Shown one piece after another: positions 53,507 to 62,705 of a stretch of DNA of 64,000 nt (position 1 is its first letter; each line of letters begins with the position of its first letter). Made by a program: the position numbers and the translations under genes. The notes beneath the pieces were generated by a model. It was not told the origin of the DNA and did not search any database. It saw nothing but the letters and a program-made list of their open reading frames with translations. This DNA is from WVZL01 sp041862375. Its GTDB lineage: Bacteria; Acidobacteriota; Aminicenantia; Aminicenantales; Aminicenantaceae. Location: positions 92,551-156,550 of the forward strand of contig JBGVTE010000141.1 in assembly GCA_041862375.1 (NCBI GenBank). Direction: 5' to 3'.

Positions 53507-55090
53507 TTATTTTATGAATAACTTTGGCAAGAAAATTAGAAATACAACAAGACATATTGTGTAGATAATTAAGGCGGAATAAGATATCTTCCAGATAGAT
53601 TTTTCTTTGGGGATTTTTATTTTAAGGGAGCTTTTAAAAGACTGCTGGACCAGGTGGCTTCCGATAAAGATAATTGATACTGTGAGTAAAAATCCGATCG
53701 CGTTCCACCACATCCATGATACCGAGGGTATAAATAACCAGAGGATGAGGTTGATTGTAACTCCTCCTGCAAGACCGATGATTGCTGGAATGGGTTTAGC
53801 CTTTGGATAAATAATCCCGAGCAAGAAGACGGCAAAAATTGGGCCGTAAAAAGTTGATCCTATTTTGTTTATCGCCTCGACGATAGTAGCAGAGATGTCA
53901 TCGACGAGAAATGCGAAACAAATGCAAAAAATTCCCCAAAAAAACGTAAATATTTTTGATAGCTTAATTTCTTCTCGATGTGTAAGTCTTTTTTTCTTGA
54001 TTTTCTTATAGATATCCTCTAATGAAGCAGCACTTAAAGAGTTGATTGAGGAATCGAGAGATGACATGGCTGCTGCCATGATGGCAATGAAGATAAGCCC
54101 GACAACTCCTGAAGGCAGTTTTTCAATAACAAACGTAGGCAGGAGATAATCATAGTTTCCTTGGGGAAGTTTTTCCATGAATTCAGTATGTTGGACAACA
54201 TACGTGCCTAAAATTAATCCAACAGTACAATATGTAAGAACCACAGGGAAGCGGAAGAGGCCGTTAAAAAGGAGGCTCCGCTTGCAATCTTTTAGACTCC
54301 TGGCTGAAAGCTCTCTCTGAACTTGGCTCTGGTCACAACCGTAATAAGAAGCGTAGAGGAAGAAACCTCCAAAGAATAGGGGCCAGAAGCCGTAGTCTTG
54401 GCTGTCACCAAGGCCATGAACAGTGAAGTCTACAGCTTTAAACCTAGCTGGGTCCAAGTGCTGAGAAAGAGCACTCCAACCCCCGATAATATGCAATCCT
54501 GCTAAGCCAATCACAACTATTCCTGCTAATATGATTATCATTTGAATAGTGTCTGATATTATATCAACGTGAATTCCTCCAAAGAGCTCGTAGACCATTG
54601 CTGCTGCTCCGATGAGCACAATAGTTATCCAGAGAGAAATATGAAGTACTACTGAGAGAACAATTGCAGCTGCATAAACAGTAACTCCTGTGGCTAATCC
54701 TCGGCTCAATTGAAAAACAAGGCTCATTATAATCCTTGTCCTGGAATCGAAGCGTCTTTCCAAGTATTCATAAACACTGATTATTCTGAGGGAATGGAAA
54801 ACAGGAAAGAGAAATGCCATGATTACAACCATGGCTAAAGGAAGAGAGAGCTCATACCCTAACCATATCATGCCTCCACCGGGCTTGAGAGCAACAAAAG
54901 CTGGGGCAGAGATGAAAGAGATTGCTCCGAGTTGGGTGGCCATCGTTGAAAAACCGATAGGAAGCCAGGGAAGCCTTCTTCCCGCCAGGTAGTAATCTTC
55001 CGATGATTTTTGCTTGAGACCCAGCCACCATCCGAGAAATATAAGGCCACCTGTATAGACGATCATGATGATCCAGTCGAGGGGCGTCAC
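53507..55090 (-). CDS. Sodium:solute symporter (SSS family)
   Basis: 527 residues with about 13 helices. The N-terminal MTPLDWIIMIVYTGGLIFLG, EDYYLAGRRLPW and ATQLGAISF, and the mid-section AAAMSSLDSSINSLSAASLED, are SSS signatures (Na+ site Ser residues in the latter). Its substrate may be a sugar or amino sugar, given the convergent GH3 gene 46 bases away, but this is inference. It follows the glycosyltransferase gene by nine bases. Confidence 0.92.
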   Translation of the reverse strand: MTPLDWIIMIVYTGGLIFLGWWLGLKQKSSEDYYLAGRRLPWLPIGFSTMATQLGAISFISAPAFVALKPGGGMIWLGYELSLPLAMVVIMAFLFPVFHSLRIISVYEYLERRFDSRTRIIMSLVFQLSRGLATGVTVYAAAIVLSVVLHISLWITIVLIGAAAMVYELFGGIHVDIISDTIQMIIILAGIVVIGLAGLHIIGGWSALSQHLDPARFKAVDFTVHGLGDSQDYGFWPLFFGGFFLYASYYGCDQSQVQRELSARSLKDCKRSLLFNGLFRFPVVLTYCTVGLILGTYVVQHTEFMEKLPQGNYDYLLPTFVIEKLPSGVVGLIFIAIMAAAMSSLDSSINSLSAASLEDIYKKIKKKRLTHREEIKLSKIFTFFWGIFCICFAFLVDDISATIVEAINKIGSTFYGPIFAVFLLGIIYPKAKPIPAIIGLAGGVTINLILWLFIPSVSWMWWNAIGFLLTVSIIFIGSHLVQQSFKSSLKIKIPKEKSIWKISYSALIIYTICLVVFLIFLPKLFIK

Positions 55091-55099
55091 AGAAGAGCC

Positions 55100-56413
55100 T
55101 TATTCTTTTTTATCCCAGTTTTCTATCAGATATGGCTTTAATATTTCAAATTCAAGGCAAATTTTTTCTATTTCTTCTTCAGCTTCTTGGTTACTCATGT
55201 CTCTTGTCTTCTGCACATATGACGCAATGAAGCCAAAATAGAAGGGAATCATGGATTCGAGAACTAAAGGAAGACTCATCTCTATGAATACATGTTTGAA
55301 TCTATTGTAGAAGCAGATATAATCATAGAGAATTTTTACCCAGAGATGGATGGGAAAGTCAAATTCCTTCTTTGAGAGAGGAGCAATTTTTGCCAGCTCT
55401 TCGTAATTTTCTTTTTTCAGTATTTCTTGCCAGATACAGTCAAATTTTTTGAATCCTCTCTGAAACCTATGGAAAAGTTCATTAAAATCTTGGAAGGTTT
55501 CTTCAGGAATGACACTGGCTTGAAAACCATAGGTTGGCAGATCTTCACTCTTTTTGACTGCTTTCCATTTATCTTGGTATTCACCCGCAAGAGCAAAGAT
55601 GGTTCCGATAATTTGCTTGAACATTGGTGCCAAGGTTGCTACTGTCTTGGGATTGTGAATTTTTGCACCCAAAAAAGATTGGCAGACTTTAAAATCATCA
55701 GCTAGAGCAACAGTAGTCATCCAGATGTCAATACCGTAGTAGGCGACGTCTGTATCCCAAATATTTTTTCTTATTAACTCACCAAGCACATTCGCTGAGA
55801 AGCCAAATTCTCCTCCAATAGGTTGACGAATTTTTTTCCCGTATAAGGCCCGGGTTAGGGGATAAATTATTGAATTGGTGATTGTTCCGTCATATTTGTG
55901 GCGTGTGTAAAGGGGAGAAACATAATCATATTCTTTAAACAGAACAGGTCCGGCAAGGAGTTGAATCCACTCGGGAGTAATTGATCGCAAATCTGAGTCA
56001 ACAACGACAACTGCTTTAGCTTTGAGTTCATTTGCTATTTCAAACAGTCTCCTGAAAGCTTTGCCTTTTCCTGGAGCTCCCCTGAAGCTTGTCACCATTT
56101 CTTGAATGGGAATATGAAGACTTCTAGTATAGGGATGCATCTCATGAGAAATCAATATTGACTCAAACTCTCTGGTTTCTTCCAGGTGATTTCGAGCTAT
56201 TTTCCGAGTGTTATCTGAAGAACCGCAGTCAGAATTCACTATAACACTTTTGTATTTGGGAAAGAATTTTGTCAATCCGAGGCGTACTGCTTTTATGACA
56301 TGGCCTATTGTGTCTTCATTATTATAGCTTGGGATTCCGACGAGAATGTCTACTTTTTTGATTTTTTCAACTTGCTCTATTATCTTTTGAGTGAGGACGA
56401 GTTTCTTATTCAT
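55100..56413 (-). CDS. GT-A fold glycosyltransferase, near GT81/GT2
   Basis: 437 residues from ATG 56413; a longer in-frame start at 56461 would overlap a good promoter. Nucleotide-sugar site: VGIPSYNNEDTIG, GAPGKGKAFRRLF, and the metal motif VVVVDSDLRSITPEW. RHKYDGTITNSIIYPLTRAL and QPIGGEFGFS follow. Members of this group are often found with glucosyl-3-phosphoglycerate synthase genes, and one lies divergently at 56569. The sugar and acceptor are not known. Confidence 0.8.
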   Translation of the reverse strand: MNKKLVLTQKIIEQVEKIKKVDILVGIPSYNNEDTIGHVIKAVRLGLTKFFPKYKSVIVNSDCGSSDNTRKIARNHLEETREFESILISHEMHPYTRSLHIPIQEMVTSFRGAPGKGKAFRRLFEIANELKAKAVVVVDSDLRSITPEWIQLLAGPVLFKEYDYVSPLYTRHKYDGTITNSIIYPLTRALYGKKIRQPIGGEFGFSANVLGELIRKNIWDTDVAYYGIDIWMTTVALADDFKVCQSFLGAKIHNPKTVATLAPMFKQIIGTIFALAGEYQDKWKAVKKSEDLPTYGFQASVIPEETFQDFNELFHRFQRGFKKFDCIWQEILKKENYEELAKIAPLSKKEFDFPIHLWVKILYDYICFYNRFKHVFIEMSLPLVLESMIPFYFGFIASYVQKTRDMSNQEAEEEIEKICLEFEILKPYLIENWDKKE

Positions 56414-56440
56414 TTGCGAGAGACTTGATCTAAAATTTGA

Positions 56441-56468
56441 AGTATAACCAATCCAAAGCAAAAATCAA
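56441..56468 (-). promoter_or_regulatory. Candidate promoter for the glycosyltransferase gene
   Basis: On the minus strand TTGATT (plus 56463-56468) and TATACT (plus 56441-56446) are 16 bases apart, and the ATG at 56413 follows about 27 bases after the -10. Confidence 0.45.
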
Positions 56469-56568
56469 GTGATTGACAGAATATTTATTTTTTTTTATTT
56501 TATTAACAAACGATTTTTTCCCTTGAGATTAGTCTTTCGCTGAAATGTGTCTATGTTAGGAGGAAAAA

Positions 56569-57780
56569 ATGTCAGATTTTTTCCAGAACGGAGTTATTAC
56601 TACTTTTCACAAATTAGGTAAAATAGATTTGAATAGACTGGAAGATGAGCTTAAAGAGTTTTCACGAATAAGGCCGATAGCCTTAGTTCTTCCCTCTCTT
56701 TATCGGGAATTTTCCAGCGGAGCTCTTCCCGAAATTTTAGAGCAACTAAAAAAAGTAAAGTATCTTAGTCAAATTGTCTTATGTCTAGATAAGGCAAGCT
56801 CTGTCCAATTTAGAGAAGTAAAGAAATTTTTTTCCTCTCAGAAGAAATTAACCATAATCTGGAACGATGGACCTCAAATGAAAAAGCTTTATAGACTTTT
56901 AGAGAAGAACGATTTATTTCCTGGATTGGAAGGTAAGGGACGGGCTGTGTGGATATCGTTAGGATACGTCCTGGCTAAACGCAAAAGCGGAGTCATTGCT
57001 CTTCATGATTGCGATATCATAAACTATGATCCCTCGCTCCTCGCGCGCCTTTGTTATCCTGTGGCCAATCCTTATTCAGAATATGAATTTTGCAAAGGCT
57101 TCTACAGCCGTGTCACAGACAGGATGCATGGAAGAGCAACCAGGCTCTTCTTTACTCCTTTCATCAGAGCTTTAGAAAAGATGCTGGGGTATTTGCCATT
57201 CTTGATATACATGGACAGTTTTCGGTACGCTTTATCCGGAGAAATTGCATTAAGAAGAGATTTAGCCATGGCAGTACGAATTCCGAGTGACTGGGGATTA
57301 GAGGTTGCGACCTTAGCTGAAGTTTACAGAAACATGTCCTTAAACAGAATCTGTCAGGTTGATATTGCAGATGCTTACGAACATAAGCATCAAAAATTAG
57401 TTCCTGATGACGCAGAGAAGGGAATATTGAAAATGGCTGTTGATATTGCCAAATCCATTTTCAGAACCCTTGCTGGCGAAGGGGTCCAGTTTTCTGAAGG
57501 ATTCCATAAGACATTGAGCAATCTTTATTTGAAGATTGCTCAAGAGGCTGTCATTCGTTATGAGAATGATGCAGCTATTAATGGCTTATATTTTGATCGA
57601 CATGCTGAATCAGTATGCATTGAATCTTTTACTAAAGCCATAAGAATTGCAGGAGAAGCCTTCTGGATGAATCCTTATGAAATACTTCTCATTCCTAACT
57701 GGCACAGAGTTACCTCTGCAGTACCTGAATTTTTAGACCTGCTAATAGAAAGTGTAAATAAAGATAATCAGCAGGAATAA
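56569..57780 (+). CDS. gpgS: Glucosyl-3-phosphoglycerate synthase-like glycosyltransferase (GT81)
   Basis: 403 residues. LVLPSLYREF at the N-terminus, WNDGP, GLEGKGRAVWISLGY, and the metal-binding ALHDCDIINYD (Asp-x-Asp) are features of bacterial/archaeal GpgS, which transfers glucose from an NDP-glucose to 3-phosphoglycerate. The product, after dephosphorylation, is the compatible solute glucosylglycerate. No GpgP phosphatase is visible in the window. AGGAGG precedes the ATG. Confidence 0.8.
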   Translation: MSDFFQNGVITTFHKLGKIDLNRLEDELKEFSRIRPIALVLPSLYREFSSGALPEILEQLKKVKYLSQIVLCLDKASSVQFREVKKFFSSQKKLTIIWNDGPQMKKLYRLLEKNDLFPGLEGKGRAVWISLGYVLAKRKSGVIALHDCDIINYDPSLLARLCYPVANPYSEYEFCKGFYSRVTDRMHGRATRLFFTPFIRALEKMLGYLPFLIYMDSFRYALSGEIALRRDLAMAVRIPSDWGLEVATLAEVYRNMSLNRICQVDIADAYEHKHQKLVPDDAEKGILKMAVDIAKSIFRTLAGEGVQFSEGFHKTLSNLYLKIAQEAVIRYENDAAINGLYFDRHAESVCIESFTKAIRIAGEAFWMNPYEILLIPNWHRVTSAVPEFLDLLIESVNKDNQQE

Positions 57781-57864
57781 GAGTAATAACTGGTAACATT
57801 TGGCTTTCTAATTCGTTATTAATAATGTGGGTGGGTAAAGTAATGCTTGAAAGGAAGTATTAAG

Positions 57865-59094
57865 ATGATATTTCCCAAAAAAATACTAATCATTTCGTTG
57901 GCTGTAATTGTATGTGGAATATTGGTCTTTTTCATCTTTTTCCAGAAAAAATCAGAGCCTTCGCCAGATAATTCACTCCAAGGCTCATCTCCTCAAGTGA
58001 CGAAGGCAGAGGAAGTGCTGCTTCCTGTGAAAGTTATACCTGCTAAAAGAGAAACTCTTATTATAAAGTTAAAGTCTCCAGGTGAAGCAGTAACGAACAG
58101 AAAAATAATTATCAAGGCTGAAGTATCAGGTATTATTAAGGATTTAAATGTAGAGGAAGGTAAACATGTGGAAAAAGGGGAGTTGTTAGTTGTACTCGAT
58201 GATAAAGAATACAGATTAGAGTTAGAAGGAAGGGAAGCTTCCCGTTTGAAGCATTTATCAGAATTATTCTTAGAAAAGAAGTTCGCTGAACCTGAGAAAG
58301 AGTTAAGTCCTGCTGAGAGTGAAAATATAATTAAAGCTAAAGAAGGGTATAAAAAAGCAAGTCAATTATACGATAAAGGGCTCCTATCTAAAGAAGAGTT
58401 TGAAAAAGCAAAGAGACATTATGAATTCATTTTAATTGAGGCTGGAGAAAAGAAAGAAGAAATCATGGCAGCTTCTTTAACTCAAGCTGAAGTTGAAGTA
58501 AAAATTGCTCAAATGAATCTAGAAAAGACAAAGATTAGAGCTCCCTTTTCAGGTATTATTTGTGATATTAAAGTTTCTCCACAGGAACACGTTGTAAGCC
58601 AACAGGAGCTCTTTACGCTTGTAAACATCAGCCGGATTAGAGTGGAAGCAAGAGTACTGGAGAGTGAAATAGGAAAGATGAAATTAGGACGAGAAGTCGA
58701 TTTGAAGTTTAGTGCCTACCCTGGGAGGGTCTTTAGAGGAAGAGTAAAAGCCATTAGCCCGATAGTTAATCCCGAAGATAAAACCTGTAAAGTCATCATT
58801 GATCTTCCCAACCCTAAAGAAGAAATAAAGCCAGGTATGCATGCTGAAGTTGAAATAGCGGCTGAGATTCATGAAAGTAAAATACTCATACCTCAAGGAG
58901 CTTATCTGGTAAGAGCAGGAAGAAAGCTGGCTTTTGTGGTAGAGGAGGGCTTAGCCAAATGGAGGTATATTGAAGTCGGCCTTGAAAATGAAGACTATGC
59001 AGAGGTTTTAGATGGAATTAAAGTGGGTGAGTTGGTTATTGTCGAAGGGCACTTTACCTTAGCTCATGATACTAGAGTAAGGATCGTAAAGTAA
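57865..59094 (+). CDS. RND-type periplasmic adaptor (membrane fusion protein)
   Basis: 409 residues from ATG 57865 (AAGGAAG seven bases upstream). An N-terminal membrane anchor (IIISLAVIVCGILVFFIFF-like, residues ~6-24) is followed by a lipoyl half (EVSGIIKDLNVEEGKHVEKG), an alpha-hairpin (about 110-205), the second lipoyl half (TKIRAPFSGIICDIKVSP), and beta-barrel and membrane-proximal domains. Belongs to the AcrA/CusB class. No RND pump or outer-membrane channel gene follows; the next 575 bases are noncoding. Confidence 0.88.
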   Translation: MIFPKKILIISLAVIVCGILVFFIFFQKKSEPSPDNSLQGSSPQVTKAEEVLLPVKVIPAKRETLIIKLKSPGEAVTNRKIIIKAEVSGIIKDLNVEEGKHVEKGELLVVLDDKEYRLELEGREASRLKHLSELFLEKKFAEPEKELSPAESENIIKAKEGYKKASQLYDKGLLSKEEFEKAKRHYEFILIEAGEKKEEIMAASLTQAEVEVKIAQMNLEKTKIRAPFSGIICDIKVSPQEHVVSQQELFTLVNISRIRVEARVLESEIGKMKLGREVDLKFSAYPGRVFRGRVKAISPIVNPEDKTCKVIIDLPNPKEEIKPGMHAEVEIAAEIHESKILIPQGAYLVRAGRKLAFVVEEGLAKWRYIEVGLENEDYAEVLDGIKVGELVIVEGHFTLAHDTRVRIVK

Positions 59095-59669
59095 AGATTA
59101 GATTTTCCCTTATTTTAATGTAAACGTGGCCTTAGAAGCATCCTCATAATATTTCTCATAATCAATAAATTCTCATTTCTGTTGAGGGGAAAGTGCGCCT
59201 CATTTAAGTAGCTTATTAATCATGTCTAATCCATATCCAGCAGAAAACAATCTGTACAGTATAAGCTAATCCTAGATATGCGATATTAATTGGAGCATTG
59301 AATGTGACATAAAGCGACATAAAATGAAAAAAAAGGATATTTTATTAAAAAGTTAGACAAATATTATTTAGCAATTTACATTTGTTTAACATGTCACTGA
59401 TTCATGAAAATGTACACGATTCTGTTTTTCATGTACTACCCGATGATCTGCACACAATTTCTCTTAAAGATTAGTAAGGTTATTTTGCAGGTGTGAAAGA
59501 GTAATATGAAATTCCTGACATTCATTTCACCTGACATATAAATTTGACGTCAGCATAGGGTGGAAATAAAAACATAAGAGGGTGCTGATCGCAACAATTC
59601 AAAAAAGAAAATTTCTGTATATATAAATTTATATCGCTTTTTAAAATGCATTTGGAATGGAGGTTCTGA
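59095..59669. other. Intergenic region without supported gene
   Basis: A+T-rich. The minus strand at 59114-59160 encodes a short open tail ending ATFTLK and stop, whose last 18 bases match the end of the tonB gene at one mismatch; this is too short to call a gene. GGAGG at 59658 is the ribosome-binding site of the next gene. Confidence 0.4.
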
Positions 59670-61862
59670 ATGTTTAAAAAGAGGAAATTCATTGGGAAGC
59701 GGATAATGTTAGTCGGATCGCTGTTAGGACTGGCAATGCTGGGCTTGTTCTGTACCAAAGTTCAAGAGGTGAGTTTGCGTGGGATGGTTTGGTCGTGGTC
59801 ACCTGAGAACGACGAGGCGTTTGAGAGGGCTCTCAGCAAGATTGGGGAATCACGTGGTGTCGACATCGAACTGACTCTGATCGCAGATCAGGATACGTAT
59901 TTCGATTCTCTGGCGGACAAGTTACAAAAAGGGGAGAGTCCTGATGTATTCTGGGTTCGCTACGATATGGTGTCATCTCTCGCTGAGGAGGGCCGAATTG
60001 TCGAGGTAAGCCACTTTATCAAAGAACACCCTGAAGTCATACGAGGATTAACGGAAGAAGAACTCGGACGCTTCCAGTATAAAGGCGGCCTCTATGGGAT
60101 CCCATTTGCAGCCCCTGGCGGATCTCCCCGGAATGCATATGTAATAGCGAGCATCTCCAAACACATCGACCTGGCCTTTTCTATCATAAAGGATATAAAA
60201 AATATAAAACTACTTCCTGCATGGCGAAATCCAGATCCCAACTCGGTCATTGTCGCCCACGGAGATGCCGGCGATGCTATGGACTTTGCGGAGGCATTCA
60301 TCTCCGGGAAGGACAGCAAAGGACAGCCTGTAGCAGGAGTATCCAACCACTGCCCCGACACATGGACTAAGAGACATATCCATGTCAAGAGCCTCAACTA
60401 CCCCCTTGTTTCATTGACTAACACGGATCATTTCTACCACGACTTAGACCTCATCTCTACAGGGAAAGACCATAATCTGCCTAACGGTATCGACCAAGCC
60501 ATGCTGTTCTTCTGTGTTGGTCATAGTTCTTTCTCTCAATGGTCACCCCCCAACTGTGACCTTGGGCTGAAGTGGCAGACGGTGGGCAACTATGCGACTG
60601 CGAAGCACATGAGTCTTGGGGATTACGATGGGTGGGGATTCCTTCGTTACTACTGGCAGGCCTCCTGCTGGGTATTTGCACATGGACCGCTGAACTGCCC
60701 TAGCGCAAGCGAGAAGTATAGTTGTCCCTGGATGTATAATGGCTCCCCGGATAAATGCGCGATGCGGAGTGTTTATGATCGGTGGGGACCGGTACTTAAT
60801 CCGGACTTGCGTATGGCTTGCGGGGTATCTACCTCCTGCAGTTACGGGCCATACAAAGGATCAGAGATCTGGAATTACCTCAACAACCTCCAGTATAACA
60901 TTACTGATGCCTGGATCTGGGGAATGGTTGCAGATCCAAAAGACGCGTGGATGAAGCCTTTGTGCATTACTTTGGGCGGCAAGGACATCAAAAAAACTCC
61001 ACTTTATGATAAGAAGTTTGATAACAAGCCCAATACCTCAGGTACCTCGTATTATCACATTATTTATGCCAAGGAACTGAAGAAAACCGGGCTCGCGGTG
61101 GGAACTGGAAGCAAGACAACGCCACTCTCCGCACCGGTGGAGTTGCCGATACTAAAAATAAAGCCAATGCAGCTTCCTCCTCCCTTGCGCGACATTCGGT
61201 TCAAACCAGAGGAAAATTTCTTGGTCTCTCCTGACGAAGTGGAGGAACGAGGCCCCCGAGTGCGGATAAATCGACTCAGCGGTGCAGTCTATGTCGTCGG
61301 AGAGCAGATGCTAGACGAGATGCCGATTCTTGAGGATGAGGAATACGTCGAGCATGCGCTCCACTTCATCGAGGAGGCTGGTTGGTCCGAAGAAGTATCG
61401 CAGGAAGCATCTGGTGTGCGGTTGATCATTGCCAGAAGGCCTGTCGAAGGAGATGGTGAAGACATAGATGAGTTCCAGAAAAATGTGATCGTGACCTTCA
61501 GAAGGCAGATTGAAGTAGACAGCGTGTGGGTAAACGTTATCGGCGAAGGCGGAGAGATCAACGTACAGATGAACAACGATGGATCAGTTCTCAATGCTTC
61601 AAAGGTTTGGAGAGAGATTGAGGAGGTCAGCCAGCCGGTACCTGTGAAGACGTATGAACAGGCCCTTCAGGAAGCCTTAGAGCAGCTCGACAATCCGGAC
61701 GTCTACCAGCTCTATGACTGGACCTGGGGCTACAGGGAGGATGCAGGTAATATTGAGCAGAATGAATTGCGCGTCGTATACCGCTTCTGGTTTAGGCCGG
61801 TTTTGTTCGAGGGTGGAGAAAGAACTTTAGGCAGGATGATCGAGATCCCTGCTCAGGTGTGA
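59670..61862 (+). CDS. Exported chimeric protein: solute-binding N-lobe plus Cys-rich DUF6345-like domain
   Basis: 730 residues. Signal peptide with VGSLLGLAMLGLFC (Cys28, a weak lipobox). Residues ~36-160 read like the first lobe of a family 1 extracellular solute-binding protein (LADKLQKGESPDVFWVRYDM; GGLYGIPFAAPGG). From ~190 the sequence changes to a domain with LFFCVGHSSFSQW (His285), WQTVGNYATAKHMSLGDYDG, YYWQASCWVFAHGP (Cys333), and many Cys (228, 282, 296, 333, 343, 352, 363, 384, 390, 432), resembling DUF6345. A C-terminal region (485-730) is of unknown fold. The gene is more G+C-rich than its neighbours. Function unknown. Confidence 0.6.
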   Translation: MFKKRKFIGKRIMLVGSLLGLAMLGLFCTKVQEVSLRGMVWSWSPENDEAFERALSKIGESRGVDIELTLIADQDTYFDSLADKLQKGESPDVFWVRYDMVSSLAEEGRIVEVSHFIKEHPEVIRGLTEEELGRFQYKGGLYGIPFAAPGGSPRNAYVIASISKHIDLAFSIIKDIKNIKLLPAWRNPDPNSVIVAHGDAGDAMDFAEAFISGKDSKGQPVAGVSNHCPDTWTKRHIHVKSLNYPLVSLTNTDHFYHDLDLISTGKDHNLPNGIDQAMLFFCVGHSSFSQWSPPNCDLGLKWQTVGNYATAKHMSLGDYDGWGFLRYYWQASCWVFAHGPLNCPSASEKYSCPWMYNGSPDKCAMRSVYDRWGPVLNPDLRMACGVSTSCSYGPYKGSEIWNYLNNLQYNITDAWIWGMVADPKDAWMKPLCITLGGKDIKKTPLYDKKFDNKPNTSGTSYYHIIYAKELKKTGLAVGTGSKTTPLSAPVELPILKIKPMQLPPPLRDIRFKPEENFLVSPDEVEERGPRVRINRLSGAVYVVGEQMLDEMPILEDEEYVEHALHFIEEAGWSEEVSQEASGVRLIIARRPVEGDGEDIDEFQKNVIVTFRRQIEVDSVWVNVIGEGGEINVQMNNDGSVLNASKVWREIEEVSQPVPVKTYEQALQEALEQLDNPDVYQLYDWTWGYREDAGNIEQNELRVVYRFWFRPVLFEGGERTLGRMIEIPAQV

Positions 61863-61903
61863 GAGATCTTGCTAAGAGTTCTTATTTTGGGGCTAAAATG
61901 TAT

Positions 61904-61928
61904 ATCTCCATGAAAAAAACATGGAGAT
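61904..61928. terminator. Intrinsic terminator between convergent genes
   Basis: ATCTCCATG-AAAAAAA-CATGGAGAT, a perfect 9-bp stem with a 7-base loop, is followed by TTTA. It lies 41 bases after the stop of the 59670 gene and 45 before that of tonB. Confidence 0.6.
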
Positions 61929-61973
61929 TTTAAGAATATGCCTTTCACTGCTATTGAAATATCAGCTCTTCCT

Positions 61974-62705
61974 TTATTTTAATGTAAATGTAACCTTAAC
62001 AGTAAATATTACCCCTCTAGGTTTACCGTTAATTATCATTGGCTCGAAGATCCACTGGCGGACAGCATCTTTTGCTGCTTGATCAAGTAAGGGAATTGAC
62101 CTCAGAACTCTTAAATTTTGTACCCTTCCGTAGATATCAGTAGTAGCTTCTATAATTACTATCCCTTCAACTCTTGCCTGTCGGGCAATTTCAGGATATA
62201 GGGGCTCTACTTTTTTGATTAATCTAGGCGGTTTTATCTCACCTACAGCTCTTACAGGTACTTCAACTTCGCCGACAACGCCTCCCAGCACTCCACCGAG
62301 TACACCTCCAAGAACACCCCCGACAACGCCTCCTTCGACTCCACCTTCGACTCCGCCTTCAACTCCAAAATCAGAGACTTCTTCTTCAGCGATTTCGTCA
62401 GGGATTTCCACTGGTGCAACAAGCCTTCCCGGTTCGATGGGCTTTTGAGCTCGAACTGGTCTGATGCGTGTTTTGACTTTAGATTTTGAACTTTTTTTTG
62501 GAGGAGGTGGAGGAGGTGGAGGAGGCGGCGGTGGGGGAGCTAAGAAAGCTGTGGTTACTTCGATTTCAGGAAGATTTCCTGGATTAAGAAGGGGAAATGT
62601 GATCATTAGTAAAGCAATGATTGCGTGGATTGTTAATGAAGCAGGGAAAACTAAGGCCTTTAATCCTATCTTTTTTTCACCCTTGATAAAAGAATCATCA
62701 AACAT
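61974..62705 (-). CDS. tonB: TonB-family energy transducer
   Basis: 243 residues. One N-terminal helix (about 18-38), a run of about 13 prolines near residue 57, a Lys/Arg-rich patch, a Gly-Val repeat of eight VxGG-like tetrapeptides (residues ~112-145), and the C-terminal TonB domain (EPLYPEIARQARVEGIVIIE; GRVQNLRVLRSIPLLDQAA; FEPMIINGKPRG). It couples the inner-membrane ExbBD proton motor to outer-membrane receptors. ExbB/ExbD are not in the window. Confidence 0.93.
   Translation of the reverse strand: MFDDSFIKGEKKIGLKALVFPASLTIHAIIALLMITFPLLNPGNLPEIEVTTAFLAPPPPPPPPPPPPPKKSSKSKVKTRIRPVRAQKPIEPGRLVAPVEIPDEIAEEEVSDFGVEGGVEGGVEGGVVGGVLGGVLGGVLGGVVGEVEVPVRAVGEIKPPRLIKKVEPLYPEIARQARVEGIVIIEATTDIYGRVQNLRVLRSIPLLDQAAKDAVRQWIFEPMIINGKPRGVIFTVKVTFTLK

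Noticed and set aside
59114..59160. Minus-strand tail ending ATFTLK-stop, similar to the end of tonB
   Set aside because: Only about 18 bases match, a stop lies 20 codons upstream, and no TonB domain is present.
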